From Macrotis lagotis (Eukaryota; Chordata; Mammalia; Peramelemorphia; Peramelidae), in assembly GCF_037893015.1 (NCBI RefSeq), contig NC_133665.1, forward strand, positions 19,815,207 to 19,879,206: a stretch of 64,000 nt of DNA, given 5' to 3'. Under the pieces are notes generated by a model, which saw nothing but the letters and a program-made list of their open reading frames with translations, searched no databases and was not told the origin of the DNA. Positions 32,689 through 44,447 of this stretch are shown here, piece after piece; the stretch's first letter is position 1; each line of letters opens with the position of its first letter. The position numbers and the translations under genes are program-made.

Positions 32689-34251
32689 AGGGGGCTTAGC
32701 CCTACCTGATCTAAAATTATATCATAAACCATCAGTCATCAAAACTGTCTGGTATTGGCTAAGAAATAGAGTGGTGGATCAGTGAATAGACTAGGTGCAA
32801 TAGCAGGAAACAATTGTAGTAATCTGCTGTTTGATAAACCCAAAGAGTCCAGCCATTGGGATAAAAACTCTCTCTTCGATAAAGTCTGCTGGGAAAATTG
32901 GAAGTTAGTATGGAAAAAACTTAGATTAGACCAACACCTCACACCCTTTACCAAGATAAGATCCAAATGGTTACAGGATTTAGACATAAAAAAAATACTA
33001 TAAGCAAATCAGAAGATCAAGGACTAGTTTACCTGTCAGATCTATGGAAAGGGGAGCAGTTTATGACTAAGGAAGAGATGGAGAACATCACTAAAAACAA
33101 ACTAGATGATTTCAATTAAATTAAAAAGCTTTTGCACAGACAACCACCGTAACCAAGATCAAAAGAAATGTAGTAAACTGGGAAACAATCTTTACAACTA
33201 ATATTTCTGACAAAGGACTCATTTCTAAAGTGTCCAGAGAACTGAGTTATATTTTAAAAAAAAGACATTCCCCAATTGACAAATGGTCAAAGGGTATGCA
33301 AAGGCAATTTACAGATGAGGAGATCAAAGCAATCCATAACCATATGAAAAATTGCTCTAAATCATTAATTATCAGAAAAATTCAAATTAAAGTTTCTCTG
33401 AGGTACCACCTCAAACCTCTCAGACTGACCAATGTGACCAAAAAGGATAATGATCATTGTTGGAAGGATTGTGGGAAATCTGGGACACTGTTACATTGTT
33501 GGTGAACTGTGAACTCATCCACCTTTCTGGAGAGAAAGTTGGAACTATGCCCAAAGGCAACAAAAATATGCATACCCTTTGATCCAGAAATACCACTACT
33601 GGGCCTATACCCTGAAGAGATGATGAAAAAGGGTAAAAACATCACTTGTACAAAAATATTCATAGCAACCCTGTTTGTGGTGGCAAAGAATTGGAAATTA
33701 AGTAAATGTTCTTCAACTGGGAAATGGCTTAGCAAATTGTGGTATATGTATGTCATGGAACACTACTGTTCTATTAGAAACCAGTAAGGATGGGAATTCA
33801 GGGAAGCCTGGAGGGATTTCCCTGAACTGATGCTAAGTGAGATGAGCAGAACCAGAAAAACACTACACCCTAACAGCAACATGGGGTGATGATCAACCTT
33901 GATGGACTTGCTCATTCCATCAGTGCAACAATCAGGGACAATTTGGGGCTCTCTGCGATGGAGAATACCATCTGTATCCAGAGAAAGAACTGTGGAGTTT
34001 GAACAAAGACCAAGGACTATTACCTTAAATTTAGGGGAAAAAAACTGATGTCTTATCTGATCTTGCTATCTCTTATACTTTATGTTTCTTCCTTAAGGGT
34101 ATGATTTCTCTCCACATTCAGTTTGGATCAATGTATACCATGGAAACAATGTAAAGACTGACAAATTGCCTTCTGTTGGGAGTGGGGGGAGGGAAGTAAG
34201 ATTAGGGGAAAAATTGTAAAACTTAAAATAAATAAAAACTTTAAAAAAAAA
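32689..34251 (+). mobile_element. 5'-truncated L1 (younger marsupial family), forward
   Basis: About 1.56 kb. It enters ORF2 at the region encoding [13 protein letters not shown] in other copies and runs through LLFDKPKESSHWDKNSLFDK, FTDEEIKAIHNHMKN and PFDPEIPLLGLYPEEMMKKG, then the 3' UTR and A tail. ORF2 is broken into several open pieces (32782-33003, 33230-33505, 33509-33787). Repeat gaaaatggtcttagaa (32673-32688) versus gaaagtggtcttagaa (34252-34267). Confidence 0.95.
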
Positions 34252-34324
34252 GAAAGTGGTCTTAGAACTATTTGTAAGCAATTATTATAATTATCATCTT
34301 GATTTCAATTTAACAAACTCTTAG

Positions 34325-34562
34325 AGGTAGCTAAAATGATGGTGATAGAGCTTTGGAGGAAGAATCAGGAAGACTGAGTTCAAATCCAGCCTCACTAGCC
34401 GTGTGACTAGGCAAGCTATTTAATCCCTTTCTACCTGTTTCCTCAACTGTAAAATGAGAAAATTAAAATCTATCTCTCAGGGTTTTTGTCAGGATCAAAT
34501 GAGATAATATTTGTAAAATCCTTAGCACAGCATCTGGCACATAGAAAGTATTTAGTCAATAG
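34325..34562 (+). mobile_element. MIR-type SINE
   Basis: Forward: tgagttcaaatccagcctca, tcctcaactgtaaaatgaga, gtcaggatcaaatgagataa and cttagcacagcatctggcac. Confidence 0.75.
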
Positions 34563-34564
34563 AA

Positions 34565-34885
34565 TTCCCCTTATTTATTAAATGCTTTATTATGTACAAG
34601 AGACTATACTAGGCAGAGAAAATGAGGCAAAAATGAGATTATCCTTACTGTCAGGGACTTTGCATTCTACTGAAATATCAAGTTGATTTTATCTCTTAAC
34701 AATTGATACTTGCATGTATCTGTATTTATTAGTTTTATATTTGTATTATATGTATTTTTATATTATTTATCTCCCCATGTAAGTCTCTTGGAGGCATTTT
34801 TTTTCATTCTTGTTTTCCTGAGTGTCCACTGACCAGTACCAGCATGGCAAATGCTCAATGAATAATATTTTGAATTTGCACTGTA
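34565..34885. mobile_element. L2 3' ends in opposite orientations
   Basis: A reverse L2 end at 34565-34680 (tatttattaaatgctttatt, ctgtcagggactttgcattc). It is followed by a forward one at 34705-34885 (ctccccatgtaagtctcttg, aaatgctcaatgaataat). Confidence 0.6.
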
Positions 34886-34999
34886 TGCACTTCCAAGCTA
34901 AAGTCTTTTCTGGTTTGAAATTTTCTTTATTTAAACTCTTAGTTTACAAAGAAGGTACTCAATAGCTACTTCATTATAGTGAGTCTCCTAGATTAGAGT

Positions 35000-35225
35000 T
35001 TCTTATTCTGGCATTCCAGAGGTCTGCAGATAACTTTTGAGGGAATTGTGGACTTGAATGGGGAAAACAATTACATCTAGTTTCACCAACTTCTAACTGA
35101 AATTGGGCATTTGCTTTAGTTAAAAAAAAACAACAAAAAACATTATTGTGACAAGGGGTCAGATGATTTCACAGACTGCCAAAGGAAGCAGGGCATGACA
35201 CATAAAGGTTAAGAACCTCTGATTT
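35000..35225. mobile_element. Non-autonomous DNA transposon, near full length (hAT-like)
   Basis: Left end tagagtttcttattctggca and right end cataaaggttaagaacctct are imperfect inverted repeats. The interior cacagactgccaaaggaagc matches the family at 15345 and 28040. Confidence 0.7.
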
Positions 35226-35775
35226 AGAAAAGAGTAGAAATTTAGCTGGCTTGTGAGAAACCTGCAGCTTTTGCTTAGAGAAGGGAATAAGTGCTGCCTG
35301 AGAACAGGGAGAGTTACTTAGTCTGTTTGCTCCAGGGAGCTTATCCAACCTTGTTAGAATCAGTTATCTCCCTACCCCCAGCCAGTCAGAGAATTTGATG
35401 GCAGAAATCTTCTAGCCTTTCAGCTGCTCCTGCTAAAAAAAGAAACAACAGTTATCATTCCCTTTGGTTAAATGAACCTGATGGCCTATGAGAGAGCTAT
35501 AAGGAACAAGAGTATTTCAGGAGTTAGAACTGATAGTACTCTGCCATGCAACTTGACCTGGAGGGAACTCTGGATTAGAAGGAGTAGAAGCTACATTTTT
35601 ATTATTTATTGAGAAAATGTCAGGGAAGGCTAAAGTATCTGGTGTCTGGATGATGTTTTTTCTGACCCCTCTTTCTAATAAAAAAGACTCCAATTCAGTT
35701 CAGTGTCTGGGGGGGGGGGTATAAAGACAAAACTGTAAAACAGACTCCATCCTTAAAAAATTTATATATTGCTAG
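35226..35775. other. Unclassified intron 1 DNA
   Basis: No gene or confident repeat; a G10 run at 35709-35718. Confidence 0.45.
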
Positions 35776-35779
35776 AGGG

Positions 35780-36520
35780 ATACCGAATGTATCCAAATAA
35801 ATACAAGGAAGTTTGGAGAGAAAGTTGGAACAATGTCAGGGAATAAAAGGGCATTATTATAGGGTGAATTAGGTAAGGTAATTTCTTTTTCTTTCTTTTC
35901 TTGCTTTCTTTCTGGTAGTTTCTAAACTAGCTTTGTATGAAGAAAGATTGTGAGAGGAAAAGGTCAGATATTGTGTTGGCTTGAGCAGATTGAGAAGGAT
36001 CTTAAAAGTCAGGCTGGGAAGTTTTCATCCTGATTTGCTTTGAATAATTGCTTCATTGATTATTTTAGAATTAACATAAAGACTAGGAATGTTGGTGAGC
36101 AAGGTAGTGACAGATTATTTTGACAGCCATTTAGAACACAAAAGACTGGAAGCTGGGATATCACTTAGTCCAGGTAAACAGTGATGAACATTTGAACAAA
36201 ATGGTATTCATTTCAGTAACAGGAACAAGTGTGAAAGGATACAGAGCTTCAATCAACAGAATATGGCCATTGCTTGAATGAATATATAGAGGTAGAAGAA
36301 ACACTCAGGGATGAATCCAAAATTTAAAACTGAAAGGAAAGTGGTGCCTTTGACAGAAATAGGACCATTTAAAGGAGGTGTAGCTATAGAAAGAAAGGTG
36401 TTGAATAATTTAATTTTAGAACTCTCTGTCACCTATGAATAAGAATATTCTATTTGTTGGACCTATATGTAGTTAAGTACAGAAAATTCTCCAATACTAA
36501 AGGTATTGTGTTAAGGATTA
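35780..36520 (-). mobile_element. L2 internal region, reverse
   Basis: Long purine-rich text in the reverse L2 order (gagaaggatcttaaaagtca, ggaagttttcatcctgattt, cttagtccaggtaaacagtg, cagagcttcaatcaacag). Very old. Confidence 0.6.
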
Positions 36521-36769
36521 GTAGTAATTTGCTCTGGTGTAGATTTGCTATAGGTGTAGATTGGGGGACCATGCAGTGAAAATTCAAAATATGTATGTTA
36601 ATAAAATTTAAATTAAGATGAATAAAATTTAAAAATTAACAAAAATTAATCACATGCAGGAAAGTAGAGGATTTTCTTTAGAGTAGATGGATATTGGTAC
36701 AGGTATGTGGGTCCTTTTTTGGAACACAAATTCAGGGGGCATTGGGTCAGTCCTGTAAATTCTTAAGTT

Positions 36770-37212
36770 TATAGGAGCAGCTATATTAAATCATATAGCT
36801 AGAATGCAGAACCTGGAGTCTGGGAGACCTGACTTCAAATCTAGTTTCAGACAGTTACTATCAAAGTGACCCTGGGCAAGTCACTTTTTGGGTCATATAT
36901 TTGTTTGTTTTAATCTACTCAAGAAGAAAATGGCAAACCACTCTAATATCTTTACCAAAAAATATCCCATGGGGGTGACTAGGTGGTGCAGTGGATAAAG
37001 CACCTGCCCTGGAGTCAGGAGTACCTGAGTTCAAATCCAGCCTCAGACACTTAAAATAATTACCTTAGCTGTGTGGCCTTGGAGAAACCACTTAACCCAG
37101 TTTGCCTTGCAAAAACCTAAAAAAAAAAAATGAAGAACAAAAAAATTCCATGAACAGTGTGATCCACAGGGTCATGAAGAGTCAGATTCAACTGATTAGA
37201 CAACTCTCCAAA
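36770..37212 (+). mobile_element. RTE-tailed CORE-SINE split by a short SINE
   Basis: Head and CORE (gacttcaaatctagtttcag, gaccctgggcaagtcacttt), tail start (aaaccactctaatatcttta). After the inserted SINE the tail ends with gggtcatgaagagtcagatt. Same nesting as at 4196-4625. Confidence 0.8.
36971..37130 (+). mobile_element. CORE-SINE nested in an RTE-tailed SINE
   Basis: Forward short SINE with A box tggtgcagtgg, B box gagttcaaatccagc, CORE and A tail. Imperfect repeats around tcccatg and ttccatg flank it. Confidence 0.9.
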
Positions 37213-37790
37213 AACTATCTTTTCGATATGATTGGTAAGTAGTGATTTGAGAAAGAAAATTTGGAGTGCTGTCTAAATAGATGATGGAACAGTGATTGTC
37301 TATTATCTTTATGAAGGAGTTGTAGCAAATTCATTGACTAACTAGTTAGGATTTCCTTGAAAAGGAGAAAGAATTAACCTACCAATTCATCTTCATTAAA
37401 CTTTAAGCTATGAACTTTTTCTCATTTGAACACGTTGAGGGTTTATTTTAGCTTTTCAAACTTCTATTGTTATTCTTTTCAGCTATGGGGCTTTCCCCTG
37501 ATGCTTTTAAAAAATTTTTAATGTTGTATTAGAAACAGCATGAAATATCACCTCAAACAACTAAACTTGATTGGTGACTTAGGTAATTTCTATGGTCTAG
37601 GGAATTTCCTCTAACCATACACGTTAGCAAGTGAGCTGCAATATGGGAACTGGCTGCTGGAGGAACAGAGTTGGGGCTTGCCCAGGGATCACATAGACAG
37701 GAATTGAATCCAGGGCTTTCTGACAATGAGATGACTTTTTAACCAGAATAACTTTAACATTTGAATTGAGTAACTTCAACTCTTATTATT
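37213..37790. other. Unclassified intron 1 DNA
   Basis: No gene or confident repeat recognised. Confidence 0.45.
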
Positions 37791-37794
37791 TCAT

Positions 37795-37925
37795 CTGAGA
37801 GGCAAGACATAGTGGATAGGGAGCTGGCCAGGAAGATCACACAGAGTTCTATTCCAGATGGACACATACTGACCATATGACCCTGGGCAAATTATTTAAC
37901 CTATCTGTATTTCTAGGAATTTTGC
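37795..37925 (+). mobile_element. MIR-like relic
   Basis: Forward: agtggatagggagctggcca, catatgaccctgggcaaatt, atttaacctatctgtatttc. Confidence 0.55.
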
Positions 37926-38149
37926 AAGACTATTAAAGGTAAGCAGAAAAGTGTTTACCTGCATTGGTAAAGGAAATTTTCTCATCTGGAAGTTTGTTAT
38001 TATATAATAATGACCTTTTTAGTACCTTCCTCAAAATGCCCATCAATATTTTTGAATATTCATATGATCATAAATAGTATGTAATCCATTCTTCTGATCT
38101 TATTTTTTCACTTTGCAGTAATTATTTCACAAAAGTCTTTCCAGACTTC

Positions 38150-38412
38150 TCATAAAAATAATTGTGCTCTTTGACCCACAGAATTCTATTATTGAGACTA
38201 CACCCTGATGATGTTAACAAAAAACCAAAACAAAACAAAACCACCACCAACAAAAAGTGCCAGGTATTGAAAAATGTTTTGTAGCAGCATTATATGTATT
38301 TAACAACAAAAAAAGGAACAACTTATTAACAAGGAGAGAAATAGTTAAGTGGATTGTAGTGTTTTGATGTAACAATATTATAATGCAATTAAAGTAGATA
38401 AATATAAGGAGT
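38150..38412 (+). mobile_element. Old L1 ORF2 fragment
   Basis: Forward: ctctttgacccacagaattc, gactacaccctgatgatgtt, tttgtagcagcattatatgt and aatattataatgcaatt follow the ORF2 C-terminal layout. Confidence 0.6.
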
Positions 38413-38424
38413 ATGTATGAAGTG

Positions 38425-38600
38425 TTGTCCTGGCAATTAGATGTTGCAATGCATAGCAGGAAGACTCATATTCATGAGTTCAAATCCAGCCTCAGATGTG
38501 TAATAGCTGTGTGACCATGGGCAAATCACTTAACTCTGTTTGCCTTAATATCCTCCTCATCTGTAAAATGAACTGGAGAAGACAATGGCAGTTGGATTAG
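38425..38600 (+). mobile_element. RTE-tailed CORE-SINE, partial
   Basis: Head and CORE (gagttcaaatccagcctcag, gaccatgggcaaatcactta) and the start of the tail (gtaaaatgaactggagaaga), truncated there. Confidence 0.7.
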
Positions 38601-38634
38601 GAGTTAAAAAGCTATAATGTAAACTGGGTTTAAA

Positions 38635-39265
38635 TTCCCACCCTGCCCCACCCCCTTACTTAATTCAGGCCTCCCATCACCCCTCACCTAGACTAATACA
38701 ACAGCCCCTAACATTATACTCCATTCTATCTTAATTGCTTCTAGTCAAAATAATTTTGTAGATCTGACCTTATGACTCCTCTGTTCGACAGACTGATGAT
38801 TTTTAGATAAAATATACACTTTTTAGCTTTTAAAGCTTATTTTACTGATCTTTAAGACCTCACAGTACATTTCTCTTCCTTCAGGATTCTGCACACCAGC
38901 CAAATTCCTCTTTGATTTTCACCCATGACGATCAGTCTTCTGTTTCAGTGCTTTTGCCCTGACCAGCTCCCCATACCTAAAATACCTGATCTTCCTTCAG
39001 ATGCCATCTTTTTCATGAAGTTTTTCCTGATCTCTCTCAATAGTTAGTGCCCTCCTTCCCAAACTGCCTCATACTTAACTACTTTGTATATGTTCACTTT
39101 ATATTAATGATATGTATGTTTTATATTTGAACTTGTTTCTTGTGAGAAGTTGAAAGCTCATTGTGAACAGGGATTATTTTATTCTCTGCACTGGATATGT
39201 AATTGTCCAATATAGTGCCTACATATAATAGGTTCTTAATAAACTCTTGTTGATTGATTTATATT
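38635..39265 (+). mobile_element. L2 3' region
   Basis: Ordered matches: cttatgactcctctgttcga, aggattctgcacaccagcca, gtgcttttgccctgaccagc, catgaagtttttcctgatct and ataaactcttgttgattgat at the 3' end. Confidence 0.82.
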
Positions 39266-39560
39266 AGCTTAGCAACTTTGGATTGGTCACTTCAAAGAGT
39301 GCTTTGAATTAGTTGACTCACCAAGATACTGGATGTTGAATGCCATCAAATTGTACTACACTGGGTAGGGGAACATCTGGATTCTACTGCTGGAAATTCC
39401 ACTAACAATGTGATTTTGGGTGTTTCCTTTGTCCTATTCCCCTGTTCTGCAAAAGGAAGGTGTGGGACCGGGGAATTTATAGTCTTTAATCATTCTGAGT
39501 CTAAAATTATACAAGGAATAGCCGCTGAAATATTCTTTTTTGCCATTAAATTAGAAGTAC
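39266..39560. other. Unclassified intron 1 DNA
   Basis: No recognised feature. Confidence 0.45.
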
Positions 39561-39709
39561 TTTTTTTTGTTTGTTTTGCAAGGCAATAGACTTTGGTGAC
39601 TTGCCCTAGGTCACACGGCTAAGTATTAAGTATCTGAATCTGGATGTGAACTCAGGATCTCCTGACTCTAGGTTCTGTGCTCTAGCCACTCCATTGCCTA
39701 CTTAACCCC
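39561..39709 (-). mobile_element. CORE-SINE, old
   Basis: Reverse, diverged short SINE (gacttgccctaggtcacacg, tgtgaactcaggatctcctg). Confidence 0.75.
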
Positions 39710-39779
39710 TATAAAGTACTTTATTAATATGCAGGGTACCTGTGAGGATGTTCTGGGGGATTTTAGAAGAAATAAAAGA

Positions 39780-40290
39780 GTTAGTTTCAGCCTTGGATAT
39801 CATGGTCTAATTGGTTAAATCAAAAGTACACATAGGAAATAACATGACAGAAATTATAGTGATAATCAGAAAGTACATGGTGACAGTGTACAAATTTAAT
39901 AGTCAAGATCTAAGAAGCAGAGTCTAGTTAAGCCAACAAATATTAGGTGATAACTGTATCCTAAAGATGTAAATATCTGGTTCATCTATACACAGTAAAT
40001 GGAAGATAGCCTAAGAGGGGGAAACTGAGGGTTCAAGGAAAGACTAACTTCAGATTGAAACTTTGTTTTGAAGGAAACCATAGAATTGAAGAGGAGGATA
40101 TGAGGGGAGAGCATTCAGGCAGTTAGTCTAAGGACATGGAGACCTCTGAGATGGGAAAGGGAAGTACTTGTAGGAAGGACTATATAACTGGGGTGGGTGA
40201 CATAATCAAAGTGGACCTTGCTGAGATGAGCTTTGAGTCCAGGATGGAAGTAAGTTTAGGTGAGGACTAGTGGAGAAAAGGGAGTTGACT
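39780..40290 (-). mobile_element. L2 internal region, reverse
   Basis: Purine-rich reverse L2 text (catggtctaattggttaaat, gggagagcattcaggcagtt). Very old. Confidence 0.5.
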
Positions 40291-40304
40291 GCAGATAAAG
40301 ATTG

Positions 40305-40470
40305 TAAAGATCACAGATTTAGAACTGGAAAGAATCTTAGAGGTCATCTAGCCCAACCTCCTCACTTTAGAGATAAAGAACTGAGGTCGAGAGGTTCAGT
40401 GATTTGCTCACATGGTAGAGCCCAGAATTTGAACTTAGGTCTTCTGACTATGAATTAAGCATCTAAATGA
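40305..40470. mobile_element. Ancient interspersed repeat, family unnamed
   Basis: Reads gatcacagatttagaactgg, aatcttagaggtcatctagc and ccaacctcctcactttagag. A related piece is at 52750-52800 and it resembles a mammalian-wide repeat. Confidence 0.5.
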
Positions 40471-40472
40471 GC

Positions 40473-40711
40473 AGTGTGGTGGTACAGTAGATAGAGCTGG
40501 GCCTGGAGTCAGGAACACTTGAGATCTAGTCTGACCTTAAACACTTCCTAATTAGGAGACCCTGCACAAGTCACTTTACCCTATTTGTCTCAGTTTCCTT
40601 AACTGTAAAATAAATTTCCTTCTGGAGAAGGAAATATTAAACCACTACAAGAAAATTCCAAAAGAGGTCACCCAGGGTCAGACACAGCTAAAAAATGACT
40701 AACAACAACAA
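40473..40711 (+). mobile_element. RTE-tailed CORE-SINE, near full length
   Basis: Head (gtggtggtacagtagatag), CORE, tail (ctggagaaggaaatattaaa) and the end ggtcagacacagctaaaa with an acaacaacaa terminus. Confidence 0.78.
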
Positions 40712-40910
40712 AGTAATATTCATTCTTCACCTACCCTTTCTTAACTTTCCACCTTCCTATTGGAAAATAAGTCTGATACCTATTTTTCACTTTTACAAGC
40801 ATATACTTAAACTAAATGAAATTCTTATAAAGTATATCAGATTCCCTGGATGTCAGTGGGGTTTGGTGGCTTTGTGTTTTTCAACTGGATTTTATTGAAA
40901 TGTTAAAATC

Positions 40911-41064
40911 AGGGGCTGCTACATGGCTCAGTGGATAGAGCACTGGCCCCGGAGTCAGGAGTACCTGAGTTCAAATGCAGCCTCAGACACTTAATAATTG
41001 CCTAGCTGTGTGGCCTTGGGCAAGCAATTTAACCCCATTGTCTTGCAAAAAAACCTAAAAAAAA
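40911..41064 (+). mobile_element. CORE-SINE
   Basis: Forward short SINE with head ggggctgctacatggctcag, B box gagttcaaatgcagc, CORE and A tail. Confidence 0.92.
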
Positions 41065-42148
41065 GTTTAAGATCATTCTGAATATTAAAACTTAAAACTG
41101 TTGAAAATTTTGGGACACATTTCTTTTTTTTTTATATTTCTTTTAATAGAGAAGAAATTTAATGCTATTGCCTTCCTTCTGAGATTATCTCCAATTTATT
41201 CTGAAGAAAACTTGTTGTATGTAATGGTAGATTATATGTTCCTTGAAAACAGAGACTATTTTTGTTTTTCATTTTATTGTCACTAAATAGAATACCTGAA
41301 CGTAGTAGATACTTGATAAACCTGGTGTCTTGACAGACCTGAAAGTACTCTATGGGCTAGTAGATCTTATCTATGCTTTTCCCTTCCTTTGGCAAATTAG
41401 CTTTTTTCTTTAAATTAGTGATTTTTCCTCAGGACCCATAATAGGTTTAAAAGTGGAATAGGGGACACCATTTGAGTGGTTCTGTATTTCTTATTAAATG
41501 AAACCTTTCCCATGGAAATTTGTCACTGATTGCCTCCCAGAAACTCAGCCATTAGGGTAGAAGGGGAGGGCAGCAATGTCAGCTTACGTAGCATTAACTT
41601 CTCAGAGGGTAGGAACTCCATCTGTATGCTCAGCACACAGCAGGTGTTTAAGAACTCTGTTCGATAATGTTTTCCACAATTCTTAACCCTGTTAAGGCCC
41701 TTTGAAGAGGTTCAGAATAAGAGTTATATTTTTTGGTTTCCTCTTTGTTTCTTCCTTGATAGCATTAATTTCCCATGTAGTTCTTCAAAGTAGACATGGA
41801 GGGACCCTTGGGGGTTGAAAAGAGTCCCTTAACTCCAACTGTGGGTTAGAAGATTATAAAAAGACAAATATGGAAAACCTCTGATGTAGTATTGTGCTTT
41901 GGTAGCCTTTTGCCTCAGCTCCCTTGGGGAGCAAGCCAGCTTTATTTATCTTAAAGTTAGCTGCCTTTCCCTTATGGAATACTTCTCAGATCTGGTCAAG
42001 TTGCCTCAGGGGGGAACTTGAATGAAGTCCCATCCTCAGGTCTCAGGCTGTGCGGATCTTCCCAGTTAAGCTGATGGCTTTGAATAAATACAATAAAACA
42101 TTCAGTGTTGTTTGGGATTATACAGAGCACTGTATCAAATATTCCTGG
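41065..42148. other. Intron 1 DNA with small L2 ends
   Basis: Forward L2 3' scraps at about 41220-41330 and 41600-41665 (gagggtaggaactccatctg). The rest is unclassified. Confidence 0.45.
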
Positions 42149-42164
42149 GATCTATTGCTTTCTG

Positions 42165-42326
42165 GTTTTTGTTTTTTGTTTTAGATTTTTCGAGGCAATG
42201 GGGCTAAGTGGCTTGCCCAAGGCCACACAGCTAGGTAATTATTAAGTGTCTGAGGTCAGATTTGAACCCAGGTACCCCTGACTCCAAGGCCAGTGCTCTA
42301 TCCACTGCACCACCTAGCCACCCCCT
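42165..42326 (-). mobile_element. CORE-SINE with exact 16-bp target duplication
   Basis: Reverse short SINE, near consensus. The repeat gatctattgctttctg at 42149-42164 and 42327-42342 is identical, indicating a recent insertion. Confidence 0.95.
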
Positions 42327-42364
42327 GATCTATTGCTTTCTGAACCTTGCATAATTCATACAAT

Positions 42365-43005
42365 TTAAAAATTTTTTAATCAAAAAGCATTTTAAGTGTC
42401 TACTCAGCACTAGCACTGTGCTTAGAGCAGGAGATACAAAGAAAGATGAAAACAACTCCAGAAATTTTTTTCTTTCCTGATAGGAAAGAATATTGAGACA
42501 GAAGGAAATCATTTTTTTCTGGTCCAGTTTTTCTTAGCTGGGAAAATGGACTCTGGAAGAGGCACTATTTTAAGATTCTCTAGTTCTAATAGTTTTCTAT
42601 GGACTGATTTTCCATTGTTACAGTATCTCAATACCAATAAACCCAGAGGTCTAGTGTCTATCCCTGTTCTTACTCTTCTCCCTGAAAAGTTTTTATATCA
42701 AAGAATAAAAAAAGGGAAAAAAAGTTCAGTAAAACTAACAGTAAGTAGAAGAAGTCTGACTTGTATGCAGAGTTCCACCATCCTATTTCTTCAAAGAAGA
42801 GGAGGTGTTTTCACATATCCCTTTTCTCTGTTTGATTGTTCTGTTGTAGTCTTTTACATTTTTTGAGTCATTGGTGTGTAATGTTTTCCAATTTGCATCA
42901 ATGAGGATAAACTTCTAAAAGTACTTTCTAACTGCCTAAGGACAGCAGCCAGAAATCACTCTGTAGACTCCCATTTGGTTTATTCAAATAAATCTGTCAC
43001 TTTTT
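42365..43005. other. L2 3' scrap and unclassified DNA
   Basis: A reverse L2 3' end at 42365-42465 (gtgcttagagcaggagatac), then about 500 bp with no recognised feature. Confidence 0.45.
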
Positions 43006-43124
43006 AAAAAATAAATTTTGTTTTTACATTATCTTCATTTTCCATTGTATGATTTCCTCCAAATCTCTAAAAGACACTCCTTATAATAAAAAAGAAAAAA
43101 GGAGAAAGGAAGCAACAAAGTAAA

Positions 43125-44240
43125 ACAAATATCAATCACCAAGCATTTATTGACTGGTGTTAACTGTGCTAAGTACTGGGGGAAACAAGTATGAAGACTG
43201 ACACTTGCCTCCCTATTCCCAAGGAGCTTATTCTAATAGAAGAGACAACATGAATCTATCCAAATATATACAACACTTGCATAAAGCAGGTGAATAAAAA
43301 ATACATATAAGTGTGATTTTTTTTTTTACACACGTTAAAACAAGGTAGTCTGCAAGGGAGGACACTAAGAATTGGAGAGATCAGGAAAAGCTTCATACAG
43401 ATTTCTAAGGAAGAGGTAAGGTTAGAATGCATTCCAATCCAACTTCAATTAACACATATTCATCTATTTATTTATTTATTCATTCATTCATTTATTTATT
43501 TTATATTTTTTTTCAAGGCAAATGGGGTTAAGTGGCTTGCCCAAGGCCACACAGCTAGGTACTCCTGACTCCAGGGCCAGTGCTCTATCCACTGCACCAC
43601 CTAGCCGCCCCAACACATATTTATTAAATGTTTACTAACTGCTTGGCATAGCTTTAGGTGCTGGGAATGCAAAGGAAAATTAGAGACAATAGTCCCTCTT
43701 AAATCACAACTCTTACATTCTACCTGAGATTTGTGAGTGTGTATGTATATATGTTTGTATACATACACAACATGAATTTGATACACAGGTATGTATAAAG
43801 ATAAGAGTTGAGGGAAGTCACAAAAGACTTTCTGAAGAAAGTGGTCCTTGAGAGTTGATCATAGAAATTTAGTTGGGGGAACAAGAACAATGTACCTATT
43901 GGAAAAAGTAGTAATTAAAACCAGCACAAAATTCAATTTTTCAGGAGAGTGAAAGCATTGAGGCCTGAAAGATGTCGAGGAGATGGAACTGGAATTTAAA
44001 GATGGGTAGGATTTGAATAGATGAAGAAAATTGTAATGTGAAAGGGATAATTGTAGTACAAAACAGAGTCTTTTTTATGTTCCTGAGCAGGGAAGTGACC
44101 GTGTTCATCTTAATTTGTCAATAGAATTTAGGATGGATGGGATGAGAGGGGGAGATTGGATTGGGGGAAGGGGCCAGTCAGAAAGGTGCTATAGTGGTTA
44201 AGGTATAGGGTAAGGTAAGTGGTTATAGGGCACCATTGAA
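43125..44240 (-). mobile_element. L2 reverse copies, interrupted by a SINE
   Basis: Two adjacent reverse L2 3' pieces: 43125-43440 (caccaagcatttattgactg) and 43612-44240 (tttaggtgctgggaatgcaa). Both are followed by purine-rich L2 interior text. A short SINE separates them. Confidence 0.65.
43461..43611 (-). mobile_element. Internally deleted CORE-SINE with (TTTA)n tail
   Basis: Reverse short SINE in which cacacagctaggta joins directly to ctcctgactccagg, missing about 42 bp. The join is at AGGTA, which occurs twice in intact copies. Repeat aacacatatt at 43451-43460 and 43612-43621. Confidence 0.92.
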
Positions 44241-44278
44241 GCAACAGAACTTTTTATAATTCAGTACACAGGTTTCTT

Positions 44279-44435
44279 TTTTTTTTTTAAGGTTTTTTGC
44301 AGGGCTATTGGGGTTAAGTGTGGCTTGCCCAAGGCCACATGGCTAGGTAATTATTAAGTGTCTGAGGTCGGATTTGAACTCAGGTCCTTCTGACTCCAGG
44401 ACTGGTGCTGTATCCACTGCGCTACCTAGCCACCC
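44279..44435 (-). mobile_element. CORE-SINE with 12-bp target duplication
   Basis: Reverse short SINE. Repeat cacaggtttctt at 44267-44278 and 44436-44447. Confidence 0.93.
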
Positions 44436-44447
44436 CACAGGTTTCTT

